From Blepharisma stoltei (Eukaryota; Ciliophora; Heterotrichea; Heterotrichida; Blepharismidae): a DNA stretch of 64,000 bases. Positions 1 through 15,064 of this stretch are shown here, one piece after another (the stretch's first letter is position 1; each line of letters begins with the position of its first letter). The stretch is from positions 248,001 to 312,000 of the forward strand of contig CAJZBQ010000047.1 of assembly GCA_914767885.1 (NCBI GenBank), given 5' to 3'. Position numbers and translations under genes: made by a program. The notes beneath the pieces are model-generated. The model was not told the origin of the DNA and ran no database searches. It saw only the letters and a program-made list of their open reading frames with translations.

Positions 1-2
1 AG

Positions 3-3000
3 ATCATTAGCACTTATTTTTCAGTTAAAAAGGCAAAATCAAAAGAAGCTGTGAAAAAGCAAAAGACTGAAGACGAGGAAAGATTTAAAACAGGATATGA
101 CGTACTTGTGGGGATGAAAACGGAAAAAAAGTCATTGAAACTTTTAAATGCTAAAAAGTCGTTGCTAACTTCTCTGTTATAAATGGGGATTTATCAATTT
201 TTTTTTATAATAAATTAGATGGCTTTAAGATAAAATTATTAATTTAATTATAAAAAATAGGTTTAGGAGTAAGCAAATGTGCATTTTTTCAACAACTGAA
301 GAAATTACAAAGCATAGTTTCAGATATAGAAAATTTAGATGGAAGTGGGGTTTTAGATGTGCTTGACTCAATCAGAAAAGATTTGAAATTGCATATGTTG
401 AGATCTTCAACAAACTCTTTAACAACCTTAAAGCAAGACTTAAAGAATTTTTTGCTGCTGGATACATTAAATACTTTTGAAAATTTAAAATCAATCACTC
501 AGTTGACTTCTCACTCCCCCTCCCGTGAGCAAACAAAGCATTAGAAAAATCCGTATTTTTGGGTAAATAATTATTTATGAAAAATATTTTGATATATAAT
601 GATAATTATTATAATGAAATCTCTAACAAATTCTGTTGAACTTTAAGCAACTACAAATATTTGCTTTAAAATTATTTTTAAATTTTGAAAAAAAAACCAA
701 TATAATATATATATATAAAATTTTAAAAACAAATTAACCCCTCTATGAGAACAAAATTTTTTTGCTTGTTCACGGAGAAGGTGGAGTTAGCAAATATTGA
801 GCAATGGATTAGTGCAATGGCTAACAAATACGAGCTTCTTGCAAAATTTGTTAACTCCCCCTCCGTGAGTGAACAAAACCATTAGAAAAATCGCTATTTT
901 TTGCCCCAAAAAACCCACCCTCCGTGAGTGAACAAAAATTTTTTTAATAGAAAAAAATTTAGATATATAAATGATAATTATTATAATGAAATCTAGAGCT
1001 AATTCTGTTTAATTTTAAACGAATTGCTTTTTAAAACATAAATTTTATAAATTAAATTAATATTTGCTTTCCAATTTTTGCGAATTAGGATTTTTTTAAA
1101 TTTCGAAAAAAAATATTTTTTATAAAATTTATACCCCCTCCGTGAGTAAACAAAATTTTTTTGTTCACTCACGGACGGGGGGGGAGTAAGGATTTTGCTC
1201 GATCAAAAGCTGCGATCAAACGCTGAGCTATTCCGTAGCATTTTTATCAGCATCTCTGATATTTTGCTTGTGATTATCAGAAGTCAAGGCGGAGTATGGT
1301 TTTTGACGTCTCAATTCTCAATAATTCAAGATTTTATCAAAGCCTTCAAAGAAGTTGAGATCCCAGACTGCACAGAAGAAGCTGAGCTTTCCCTTATAGA
1401 AGAAGAATATCTTTTAAGCGCAATTCAGCTTGAAAAGCTTCCAAGCTACTCCTCTCAGCTTTCCTTTATTTTAAGCTCAGTTTTATCAATCTCTAGATTT
1501 CTTCACGAAATCTTTTGCATTAACCCCAACTCCGGTCTCGCAAATCTCTATACCTTCCTAAATGGAGCTGACGAAAAATACACAGGCTACCCTTCGCAAA
1601 TTTTTTATACCATAATAAGAGCACATCCAGAAATATTTTTATACCTCTTACTCTCCAAGTAATCCTAACCAAACAATAATTGCTTGGTTTTTCCAGCATT
1701 TTATATAAATATTTTTCATTATCATCAAACCACCTCTAATTTAATAATATTTTTTTAATTGAGTTTGCTATTGATTGGGGATTTAGAATTAATAGATTTA
1801 GTAGACAGCTTTGGAATGATAAGGAGCTTCTATGTGCTAGAAATAGCTGTGACACTGATGATTGAAGATAGAAGTGGTGAAGTTATGCTACAAGTGGGGA
1901 CTGAGGCTGCTGAATTTTTGGAAAACTTGATGGAAACTGATGGTTTAGACGATATCAAAAAAATGCTGGACCTGCTTCGTGATTGGCTCAGGCCTCTCAA
2001 GAAATTCAAAGAAGTTTTCAGTGTAGAGAAGCTGATTGAGGACCTAGCGAACTTTGGGGAGAAGCTGGACAAGATGGAAAATAATAGCGTTTATTTAGTT
2101 TTGCAAGAATCTAAAAATCCTGAATTAAAAATAGGAGCTTTAGGACTGATGACTGAAAAAGGGTCAGAGATTATTCAGCTCATCCAGTTGTTGAGGATTC
2201 TTAATATTGTGATCAGCGTCAAGAAATGGAGCTCAATACAGATGATTTCAGGCAATTTATTGACAATTATAGCAAATTTGATTGGAAAAGTCAATAACGT
2301 GATTCATGCGCTCTTTGTGGACACCACAAATCCACAGGTCTTTTTTACGCTAAACAAAAGCCAAATTATGAAGGAACATTTAGAGCTGCTGGTGCCAAGC
2401 TTAAATATTATAAATATCATTATAGAGCAGCTATTAGCAACAAAACTGTCAAGCTACAATAATTCAAGACTTCTAGAACATCTAGTCCATTTGGCTGCAC
2501 TATGTGACCTGGTTCTTGATAAAGGCAACGATTTGACTGTGCAAAAAGTCATCAGAATCATAAAAACTTCTTTTATCCTGTGGGCTCAGCTGCCAAGCTT
2601 CCTTGACATTTATTTAGGAGTCATGTTTGAGCATGCTTTTCAATATCCTTTTAAGTCTGGTGCTGTCTTATCCTTAATAAGTGGCTTATTTGAGCATTTT
2701 ATTTCTTATAAAGACCCAGCGTTTATACACAAGTGTATAGAGTGGCTCTGCAAGACCCCAGCAGCACTGTTTGACCCTGAAGTCCTCTATTACTATATGA
2801 TGCAAGCTAAAAATATGGAAGGCGAGTTCAAAATGATGAATATTTTTAAAATGTCCTATGAAGCCATCAAAGAAAAAAGTGGCAGCAAATATGAGCCACG
2901 ACAAACGTGGGATTTTAAGAAAAAAATGAGCTTGCTGTTAGACAGAGATGGCTGTGTCCTTGACAAGCTGCTTAAAGCCTTTTTAAGAAGCAACAGAATT

Positions 3001-4482
3001 GAAGTCCACAGTGCATTAGTCCGACTTTTAAGATGTGCAGTCGCCACAAACCATTTAGAAGCCTCAATGAAGATTGTAACAGCTTGCAAAATTATGCTAC
3101 AAGGCTCAGCTAATATCCAAGGAAAAGCGTTATATACAATTCTAGCTCTTTCAGAAGTGGCTTGTGCTAAATCACTATTTATCCACGAAGACCTCCCAGA
3201 AATTTTGCTTCCGTTTTTGTCTGACCCTAACCTAGCAGTCCCAGCACTAAAAGTTTTCAGGAATTTATTTGATTCCAGTATATGTATGAACGAAAAAGAC
3301 GAAAAACAAATGCTAGTAGAAGATATACCCACAATAAGCCAAACCCAAAGCTTTTTGCTGGAGACAAGAAAACTGCTTGTTTTTTATATCCCAGGGCTTC
3401 CTGAAGCAGGAATGGTTGAAGAGGAAGAAGACGATCTCTATGGAGAATTTGTGAAAGCTAAAAAAACAGAAGAAGGCTGCTCATGGGAACTGACGCTACT
3501 TGTATTGAGAGTTTTAAAAGAAATCAGCGCCCATTCAGTTGGGAAATCATTACTGCTGTGTGGGCAGTACCCATTTAAAGAAGATTTACAAGGGCCATTA
3601 GATTTTGAAGAAACTCTAAATAGGATTTCAATTGGTTTTAATATGCCAGACTGGCAGAATAAAATGCTGACCCTTTTAGAAGTTTTGACAAATATTCTTA
3701 AAGATATAGGAATCACACTCGTTTCTCAAGTCGCCTTAAACCAGACAATTCAGACTCTCCAAACTTTAAGTAACCCTCGGGCTATGAAGCTCTTACAAAC
3801 CCTAAAATTAGCCCCAATCAAGGTAGAAGTCTCCACTATTGAGCTGCCCTACCCAAAAGATCTTAATGAAAGATTCCCAGAACAAAAGCCAGATTTCGAA
3901 AAAATAAAAGAATTCAAAAAAGCAGTCCGCAAAGGCCACCAAAATCAGCTAATCACTAGTAAAAGGGTAGGTGACCGCATCCAAGTCAAAACTTTTCAGA
4001 GTCTGACTGATTTATTGCCGCCTCCTTATAAAGCATTATTTAAATGCAAAACCAAAACATCAGGCAAAGAATGGAACGTACTAAGTGAAGAAAGCCAAGA
4101 ATTTGTCCCAGAACTGACTATGGAGTATCAGAAAAAAGCTGAAGATAAGCATAGTTCAGCACAACCATCAAGAGAGCCAATTCCTGTAATTCCGCCTGTG
4201 GTGGCTGATGTAGTCCCAGCTAAATCAATAGTAACCCAGCCTGTATCAGCACCAGCACCTGTACCACAGTCTGTAGTACCGCCTCAAAGTGCCCCAAGAC
4301 CGACTGTATCAAGCCCAACTTCTATGTTTACAGATGTGGAAAAGAATGCTTTTAGCGACCTAATGCAACTTCTAGAGAAAAAAGATAGAAGCCATGACCC
4401 AAGATTGCAGTTGAAGATTGAACAAATATTGAATGAGTTTCCAAACTTATGCAGCTACATAAAAAATAAAACAGGAAACTAG
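3..4482 (+). CDS. Large alpha-helical (HEAT/ARM-like) protein, 5' partial, interrupted by four IESs
   Basis: The gene runs in from the left edge, so the start codon is outside the window. Removing four inserts (from 166, 509, 852 and 1649) and one 16-nt intron (1235-1250) leaves 1,209 codons in one frame. The joined protein is almost wholly helical with leucine-rich repeats of the HEAT/ARM kind (e.g. LKKLQSIVSDIENL early, LLEHLVHLAALCDLVLD in the middle). It ends in a low-complexity P/V/A/S stretch (about 100 residues before the end) followed by a charged helical tail and TAG. I do not recognise the family: virilizer-like or HUWE1-like scaffold proteins are possible by texture only. A TGA read as Trp lies in the short exon before the intron. 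The gene is head-to-head with nothing to the left in view and tail-to-tail with the WD40 gene on the other strand. Continuity across all inserts is inferred from frame. Confidence 0.65.
166..271. mobile_element. Short IES, TAA-bounded
   Basis: A 104-bp AT-rich insert between two TAA copies (166-168 and 270-272). The ends are a short imperfect inverted repeat, CTTCTC on the left and AGGAG on the right, like eroded MITE termini. Read through, it carries a TAA stop at 180. Precise removal joins ...KSLL to SKCAFFQQLKKL in frame. Confidence 0.7.
509..789. mobile_element. MITE family 1 (CCGTGAGTGAAC ends), copy 1
   Basis: About 278 bp with inverted ends CACTCCCCCTCCCGTGAG and TTCACGGAGAAGGTGGAG. 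It lies in the coding frame of the helical protein: removal joins ...KSITQLT to LANIEQWISAM. The left flank reads TTCTCA where the right reads TTA, so the duplication is no longer symmetrical and the exact left border is uncertain by 1-3 bp. Confidence 0.75.
852..1188. mobile_element. MITE family 1, copy 2
   Basis: A 335-bp element between TAA copies. Both arms contain the motif CTCCGTGAGTGAACAAAA: twice in direct orientation on the left (near 860 and 920) and as a small hairpin on the right (near 1140-1185). The interior is AT-rich with no ORF. Removal joins ...YELLAKFV to KDFARSKAAIKRWAIP, which then needs the 16-nt intron at 1235 to keep frame. Confidence 0.85.
1235..1250 (+). other. 16-nt spliceosomal intron
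   Basis: The sequence GTAGCATTTTTATCAG lies between AIP and ISDILLVIIRS. It is needed to reconcile the frame after removal of the upstream MITE with the following long open frame. The size matches heterotrich introns (15-16 nt). Confidence 0.75.
1649..1770. mobile_element. Short IES, TA-bounded
   Basis: A 120-bp AT-rich insert that creates an apparent stop (TAA at 1660) and an apparent gap between two open frames. Removing TA to TA joins ...HPEIFLYLL to LIGDLELIDLVDSFG in frame. The left inner end CTCTCC resembles MITE termini; the right end is not clearly its inverse. The border choice rests on frame, so it is less certain than for the MITEs. Confidence 0.55.
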
Positions 4483-4692
4483 TAAATTTATCTAGATTTG
4501 TATAGCTATAGTGCTTTCTAAGATTATAAGCTAAAATTAGTTCTAATTATAAAAATTGGGCAAAATGGATTTGGAAAAGAGGTAATATTTATAATTTTGA
4601 AATTAATTAATAATAAAAATAAATGGAAACCAAAATATAAGCATATTATGGGGGTATATAATGATCTGATTGAGAAGAATAAAAATAATTTA

Positions 4693-9098
<4,406 letters not shown>

Positions 9099-9350
9099 AT
9101 TAATTAATCTTACAATTATTATGGCTGTTAGAGAAATACCTAGAAAGTTGTTGAGAAATAGCTTAAAATTAAAATTTAATCAAAAATTTTACATAAACAT
9201 ATAATATGTGTAAGTCTGAATAAATATAAAAAAAAATATCTGCTCGTTAAATACTGCCAATAAACTCAACTATTAAAAAATCAGCATTAGTTTCAAAATA
9301 TTACAGCTTTATTATTTAAATATATTAATTATTTTACATTGGATATAAAT

Positions 9351-10340
9351 ATGTACCCAAACAGAAATATTGGGTTTTACCCTGGCAGAGATACAGTGAT
9401 AAATCGAAACTCTTATGACCCAGACCCATCTCCAAACCATCTATCCCAAATCCCTGATTATTATAATTCTAATGTCTATGCTTCAGTCCCTCAATATCAA
9501 GCTCAACCTCAATACATGTACGACCCAAACCAATACTTAGCCAATGCTCCTACATTTTACCCCGGCTCATTTGAATACCCTCAGCGCGACTTTCCTTCAC
9601 TTGTGCAGGCCAAGCCTCAAGTTTACCAAGCCAAAGAATATTTTCCACCCGGCCTTTCCCAACCCTTGCCGCCTAATGCCTATGGCATTCCCCCTGGGAA
9701 TTTCGAAGAGAAGCCTCGGACATCGCTTAAAGCTCCTAATCCAAATGCTCAAAGTTTTATTCCTAGTAACTTATTCCCATCTCCTTCTCCATCACCTCCT
9801 CCACCTCCTTCTCCTCCTCCAATCCCTAACAAAGATGAAGAAGAACTGTTAATTTATGGAGTCCGTGGGATTTCTGCAATGCAAAAAAACTTTGATAATG
9901 ATATAGCTTTATTAAGCAGGGGAAGAGATCTTACCAAGCTTGGGCTTAATGTAAAAGGCAATGAAAATCTTGCATCTACTTTACTCAGCGTCATGCAGGA
10001 AGGAGAGCTTGAAGCCTCAGAACAAGTGGAATTTGTACTGCCGTCGTGCTACCTTATAAATAAGCCTCTGCTGAAAATGAAGACTTTGGGGTTATTAAGC
10101 AGTTGCAGCTTATTTTATATGTTCTATAACATGCCTGGAGAAATCATGCAAGCTTTGGCAGCGGAAGAGCTGTATAAGAGGGACTGGGTTTATGCGCCAA
10201 CTAGACAAGTTTGATATTTAATGACTCCGGGAGACTGTAAAATGTTTGATACTATGAACTGGGAAGTTGTCGCAGCAAACCGTCCAAATGTCACTTTTCT
10301 CACAAAAGATGAGGTAAAAGTCAAACGTCCGATATCTTAA
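9351..10340 (+). CDS. CNOT2/NOT2-like subunit of the CCR4-NOT deadenylase complex
   Basis: 329 aa, starting at the first ATG (MYPNRNIGFYPGRDT). The first ~170 residues are low-complexity Y/P/Q/N with a PPPPPSPPP run. The C-terminal ~150 residues form the NOT box: GVRGISAMQKNFDNDIALLS, then YLINKPLLKMKTLGLLSSCS directly followed by LFYMFYNMPGE, then AAEELYKRDWVYAPTRQVW, then FDTMNWEVVAANR. The NOT2 pattern of LFY-x-FY-x-MPG, an AA-x-EL helix and a W-rich end is clear. A TGA at 10213-10215 is Trp within the box, and translation ends at TAA. The protein would scaffold mRNA deadenylation in the cytoplasm. Short compared with animal CNOT2, as is common in protists. It diverges from the RBBP4-like gene. 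Confidence 0.88.
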
Positions 10341-10409
10341 TGTAACTAATTAATAGAATTTATTAAAATATTTGTACAAAAATTAGCTTTATCAAAATCA
10401 AGCTGATTT

Positions 10410-11015
10410 TTAAGTTTTTTCTAATGTGGCTTTCAGTCCTATCAGATTTCGAACAAACTTGTGTATGATTTTCGAATTCAAAGCAGAAAGATTGACACCT
10501 TTAGGGTCAAAATGGCAAAGCAAAGTTAAACATGACTCTTTTTCATTTATCTGGTTTATCACAAAATAAAAAAAGTGACATCAGGCTTTGACTTTGTAAA
10601 ACAAACACGAGCAGTCATACTCGACACTTGTAAAAAGCACAGTTTTATACCCGTTAATTTCAAATTTTTTGCTGGCTAGTATGAACTCTCGTCCTCTAAT
10701 AAACCCAATATGTTTTGTAGCTAAATAGATTACTTTAACATTATTTTGCAGTTCCACCAAAAGCTTCGATTTTTTATAAAGCTTGTGTCAGTGTTTTCAG
10801 TTCTGGATATCATAAATATAGTCTTGGATTTCTGTTGACGACCTATTAATCATAATCTCAGCAATAATTATATTTTTCCCATTTCCATGTGGCTTCTTAT
10901 AGACAGCAAGGACATCTTCAAATCGATAAGGCATCCACGAGTTTCTATTCACAAAGTGTCTCATAGCTGAGCCATAAGCTGCATCTAGCGCTGCCTCAAA
11001 ATCATAGCCGAGCAT
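10410..11015 (-). CDS. START-domain (StAR-related lipid transfer) protein
   Basis: 201 aa, essentially a lone START domain. It opens MLGYDFEAALDAAYGSAMRH and continues YRFEDVLAVYKKPHGNGKNI, SSTEIQDYIYDIQNWKHWHK, VELQNNVKVIYLATKHIGFI followed by RGREFILASKK, a strand pair around YKTVLFTSVEYD, then the C-terminal helix LNSKIIHKFVRNLIGLKATL. Two TGA codons must be Trp (in NWKHWHK, and in KAWCHFF). The gene ends on TAA. START folds bind a single lipid or sterol in a closed cavity; the ligand here is unknown. It is convergent with the CNOT2-like gene and close to the RING gene that starts on the other strand. ATG is at 11015. Confidence 0.75.
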
Positions 11016-11110
11016 GGGCTTTTAAAGAAATGCTTTATAATTTCTAATATTTTTTCAAAAATTAAATGAAAATCCTTCACCTATGGGAAAATAATAATTA
11101 CACTTTATAA

Positions 11111-11698
11111 ATGGATAGAGACATACAAGTACAGCATTATTACTGTCACGCCTGCAAAGTGACCTCTTCTATTAATTCTGAACAATTACTATGCCCGAGA
11201 TGTGGAAGCGATTTTCTACAAATAGCCCAAGTAGAGGATTTACGAGAAAATTTCAGAGTCGGCCCGAATCCTTTTATTTTTGCAATAAATCGACAAAATG
11301 ATGAGGAGTATGAAGAAGAAAACCCTGATGAGAACAGAAGGCAAGTGGGAATTCCGAATGCTTTGTTTGGGAGAATTGTGCAGAATTTGTCTGAAGAGCA
11401 GAATGATATGAGGAGAAGGGATGCGAGCAGAAGAGCGTTCTTGCAGGTTTTGTTGGAGCTGCTAGGGGATAATTTTAACCAAAGACGAGAAGTTTCGCAA
11501 GAAGGCATCGAGAGTCTGACTGTTGTGGATATAGATAGTGAGATTGCGGAAAAAGAATGCATGATATGCACGGAACATTTTAAAGAAGAAGAGCAGGCTA
11601 CGAAACTCCCTTGTGATCATTTATTTCATTCAGGTTGTGTGGTGCCTTGGCTGCAAATGAAAAATTCGTGCCCAGTCTGCAAGAGGAGAGTTGAGTAA
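11111..11698 (+). CDS. RING-H2 E3 ubiquitin ligase (RNF115/RNF126-like)
   Basis: 195 aa with the RNF126 layout: an N-terminal zinc ribbon (YYCHACK ... LLCPRCGSDF, residues ~10-40), an acidic linker, then a C-terminal RING-H2 (ECMICTEHFKEEEQATKLPC, then DHLFHSGCVVPWLQMKNSCP, then VCKRR, residues ~150-195) with the C-C-C-H-H-C-C-C ligands all present. It would transfer ubiquitin from an E2 to ribbon-bound substrates. No intron and no TGA. Start at the ATG of MDRDIQVQ. It lies next to a second, unrelated RING gene. Confidence 0.85.
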   Translation: MDRDIQVQHYYCHACKVTSSINSEQLLCPRCGSDFLQIAQVEDLRENFRVGPNPFIFAINRQNDEEYEEENPDENRRQVGIPNALFGRIVQNLSEEQNDMRRRDASRRAFLQVLLELLGDNFNQRREVSQEGIESLTVVDIDSEIAEKECMICTEHFKEEEQATKLPCDHLFHSGCVVPWLQMKNSCPVCKRRVE

Positions 11699-11887
11699 AC
11701 CATTTTGGTGATGAAAAAATAATTAGTGTTTTAGTAAAATGAATAGATATGAGAAAAATAGAGATTTGCCTGTGAGAAGCAAAATATTATATTAATTGGC
11801 TCTGCTAGTATAATTTTTTGGTTTATTAAGAAAAAAGAATTAATTTAAGGTAAAAATAACTATTGGACTATTAATAAAAGGAAAAAG

Positions 11888-12541
11888 ATGTTTTGGATAG
11901 TTTCTTTCGTCTTAGTATTCATGTATTACATTGCACTGAGTGAGAAACTTAAAAGGAAGCCAGTAGATAGAAGAAAGACGTTCTACGCCAGAGGAAAATG
12001 CTATATTTGTGAGGAAAAGTGAAAAAATGAAGTACTGGCTTCATGCGGGCATAAGTTTTGTGGTAAATTATAATCAGAATCATGTGCAGTAGACTCTTGG
12101 GATGAAAAAATCCAACTATCCTGTCCCCAATGTTTGAGCCCTGTTTACACTATTTTGCCAAAACAAACAAAGGGCAAAATTCCCCTATCTCAAAAAGTAG
12201 CTAAATATAACACAAGCTATGATCGTGATTTAATCCAAGAATTCTATGAATTTCAAACAATATTTGAATATTTTCTCATGACTTTTAGCACCCAAAGCTT
12301 AAAAGAAAATTTTTCAATATGAATGATATCATTAATTGGGGTGCTTTATATGATGCTTCCAACTGATCTTATAGACGAAGAAGGCTGGGGTCTTATTGGT
12401 ACAATTGATGACGTCCTTATAACTTTTATAGGAATTTTCATAGCTTCACATCTCTACTATAACAAATTAAAAGAATTGTGTAAACAAACATTAAAGGCCC
12501 AGCCTGGAAAATCAGCAATAAAAAACAAAAAGACTAATTAA
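11888..12541 (+). CDS. RNF170-like membrane RING protein with DUF1232-type C-terminus
   Basis: 212 aa after removing a 15-nt intron. The order is an N-terminal membrane anchor (MFWIVSFVLVFMYYIALSE), a RING finger (KCYICEEKWKNEVLASCGHK, then FCESCAVDSW, then LSCPQCLSPV), and two C-terminal hydrophobic segments around WMISLIGVLYMMLPTDLID and WGLIGTIDDVLITFIGIFIA. This matches RNF170, an ER E3 ligase with a DUF1232 region (PTDLIPD-like motif seen here as PTDLIDEEGW). TGA is Trp twice (EKWKN; SIWMI). Removing the intron is what joins the CGHKFC half to the SCxxC half of the finger. Confidence 0.8.
12063..12077 (+). other. 15-nt spliceosomal intron
   Basis: GTAAATTATAATCAG, inside the RING finger of the RNF170-like gene. 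Unspliced, it gives a TAA stop; spliced, it yields HKFCESCAVDSW. Confidence 0.85.
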
Positions 12542-12573
12542 TGCACAGGTTTTCATAATTTATTACAAATAAA

Positions 12574-14028
12574 TTAGCCCGGCGTAATTCTTCTCTCTTT
12601 TAGTTTATCAACTAATGCCATAAGTACAGGAGTTGATTCTACCCCTAAGTTTTCTGAGCTTAAATATTTCATGATATCTTCATCTGTTAACTCCACTTTT
12701 TCACCTTCAAAATTCACCTCTTCAAGCCTTGTCTTCAGCACTCGCTCAATTCTTTCTTCTTGTTCTATTTTAAGCTCCCTTGTCTTTTTCAGTTTTTCTT
12801 CAAATTCGGGGTTTATTTTTTTGGTTTCGATTTTCGGCTTGGCTTCGTCTTCGCTTTCTTCGTCAATTGGAGGCTCAATTGACATGTGAATTCTATTATC
12901 AGATCTTTGACTAGCTCTTCCTTCTGATGATTTTTGGCTACCTCTGCCTTCAGCTGAAGATTTTTGGCTTGCTCTGCCTTCTGAACTTTGGGCAATTAAA
13001 TTTTTGATCATGTTTTTTTCTTTTTGGTTAAGATCTGGCGAAGTCTCTGAGAAGTTTTCTGGGGTTCTCCCAATAAGTTTGCGGCCTGCGTGCCATGTGA
13101 TAATTCCTTCTACTCATGATAACAAGGTAGCTGCAGCTATAGAAATTTTGGTCATGCTTTCTACTGTAATTTTGGGATTATCAGTGATAATTTGTCTTAC
13201 CATCTGGATTTGGGTCTTTGTAAGCTTAAATACATCAATCATCCCTAGCTCCAATTTCAAGGTTCGAGAGTCAAGCATGTCTTTTATGTTCCCCCAAGTG
13301 CATGTCCTGTACCCTTTTAATAAGCAAACCATTTGCAGTATTTTTAAAATTTGCTGATTATTAGCTTGGTTTCTTAAATCAATAATATCAGATTGGCTTA
13401 AAGTCCTCAAAGCGTTTTCTACTTGGTTTATAGCCCCATATAGCTCAGCTTCTGTAACGCTTGGCTCTTCATATAGTCTCACAGACGGTATTATTCCAGC
13501 ATCATTCATAAAATGCCTTGGCCTATTATATTTTCGATTTTCCAATACCCCTTCTTTTGGATCTGGAAGTTGGTCAAACATAAAATTTTGGTTAACCAGC
13601 ATTGGCCTATTGGTTTTTGCTTGATCTAAATTCCCAAACACCTTTGCATGAATACTCAGCAGTAAATCTCTGGCTTTGTCCAAAATAACTTTAAACATTG
13701 CTGTTCCAGGCTTTCCTATATATCCATAATCTCATAGAAAAATAATCACTACAATGTTGTCTACGTTCATTCTTTCTAGCATGTGCAGAAGCTTTTCACC
13801 TGCAGCCAAAGTGGAGCCGTCGTCGTAGCCTTCTTCGTCTTCAGTTCGGAATGCGAGGATTTTATCTGTTACATCTGGCAGTTTTGGATCTTTTCCTAGG
13901 TGGGATAGCAAAATCTCAAGCTGGCGAGGAGATTTGAGAGCTGCACAGAGGGCTTGGATTTTGAATTTGTCGTGGATTGTTTTTTGGCCAAATGTTATAC
14001 TTTTAATTACATCTTCGTCTGAAGCCAT
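12574..14028 (-). CDS. IMPACT-type (UPF0029) domain joined to a dynein heavy chain linker/stalk-like region
   Basis: 484 aa, reading through two TGA (Trp) codons. Residues ~1-130 look like the UPF0029/IMPACT fold: KILAFRTEDEEGYDDGSTLA followed by AGEKLLHMLER, NVDNIVVIIFLWDYGYIGKP, then FKVILDKARDLL (family pattern: AYR, DDGE..AG..LL, VVV.RW.GG..LG..RF). Residues ~210-330 look like the segment of dynein heavy chains before and around the stalk: LSQSDIIDLRNQANNQQ, CTWGNIKDMLDS, VESMTKISIAAATLLSWVEG. No P-loop or AAA+ module is present, so it cannot be a motor. The C-terminal third is low-complexity (SEGRASQKSS repeats) and a charged coiled coil. The function is unknown. Both domain calls are from pattern only. 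Confidence 0.7.
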
Positions 14029-14274
14029 TTTAACTTTTTAGTTAAGAATAAAGGATTTTAAAAGATATCATAAGGATAAACTGAGGATTTATAAACTAGC
14101 ATTTATAAATTGAGGAAAATATATTAGAATTGGATGAAAATAGAAAAAATTTTATGATTAGATGATAGGGAATTTAAGTGCTACATAAAAATAAAGTTAA
14201 TTTATGAATTAAAATTTATTATAAATTAAAAATTTTCAATACTTATTTATGTTGGCATTAGGAAATATTTATAA

Positions 14275-14961
14275 ATGAAGAGATCAAATTCAGTTCACCC
14301 TTTATCAAAGACTGGAAACCAAATTATTTCACAAAAAGATGACAGAAGCCAAAGTGTCTCGCCAGGCCATCGATTTTTCTTTTCTCGCGCTAGCCTAACA
14401 TTCCAGCCATTAAGAAATTTCCAAATGATAGAAAAATCCAAAGCAAAAACAAAAGCTTCTCAGCTAACCGAAGCTATGGGCGAGCTATCTCAGAAATCTG
14501 AATTAAAAGAGCAGCTTTTGCTAAACATAGAAAAATATAAAAAGAAAATCACAAGTGTTAATAACGAAATTTTATATATCCAGAAAAACAGAAACAAATT
14601 AGGAATGCAAGCACAGCGATTAAACTTAACCTCTTCTAATTTAGAAAAATCAAGAACGGGCAATAAAAAAGAAATAAAAGAAATTGAGACAGTTATAAGA
14701 AATAATGTGCAAGTTATTACTATGAAGAATGAAGAAATAAATCAGATTAATCAAATGATAGAAATTGAAAAGAGAAATGTTGATAGGATGGATTGGAAGG
14801 TTAAAGAGCTTGCACAAGAATTGGAAAGCCAATTAAAGGCTAGGGATTATTATAAGCAAGAAGTTGCGATGACTTATAAGCAAATAGCTAATATAACTGA
14901 AAAGATTGAAAATATCAAAGCGGGAAATGACTCGTTTTGCAATAGACTTGGGTCTATTTAA
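14275..14961 (+). CDS. Coiled-coil protein of unknown function
   Basis: 228 aa. The basic, serine-rich first ~65 residues (MKRSNSVHPLSKTGNQIISQ...) are followed by an almost continuous coiled coil from ~residue 65 to the end (LTEAMGELSQKSELKEQLLL ... MDWKVKELAQELESQLKARD). Clear heptads, no TGA, ends on TAA. Not recognised; ciliary or cytoskeletal proteins of this texture are common in ciliates, but nothing here fixes a role. Confidence 0.7.
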   Translation: MKRSNSVHPLSKTGNQIISQKDDRSQSVSPGHRFFFSRASLTFQPLRNFQMIEKSKAKTKASQLTEAMGELSQKSELKEQLLLNIEKYKKKITSVNNEILYIQKNRNKLGMQAQRLNLTSSNLEKSRTGNKKEIKEIETVIRNNVQVITMKNEEINQINQMIEIEKRNVDRMDWKVKELAQELESQLKARDYYKQEVAMTYKQIANITEKIENIKAGNDSFCNRLGSI

Positions 14962-15064
14962 ATACTGGGCAAATATAATTTTTTGAACCTTTAGAGAATA
15001 GAGCGCGAGAAATCTCTTGAAAGTTAAGTAATCGGCCTACTTTAATTAAAATTGCCTAATTAAC

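Noticed and set aside
1651-1758. Two separate genes meeting near 1.7 kb
   Set aside because: A TA-bounded 120-bp removal joins both frames in phase and gives 1,209 codons; no ATG fits the second frame's first residues.
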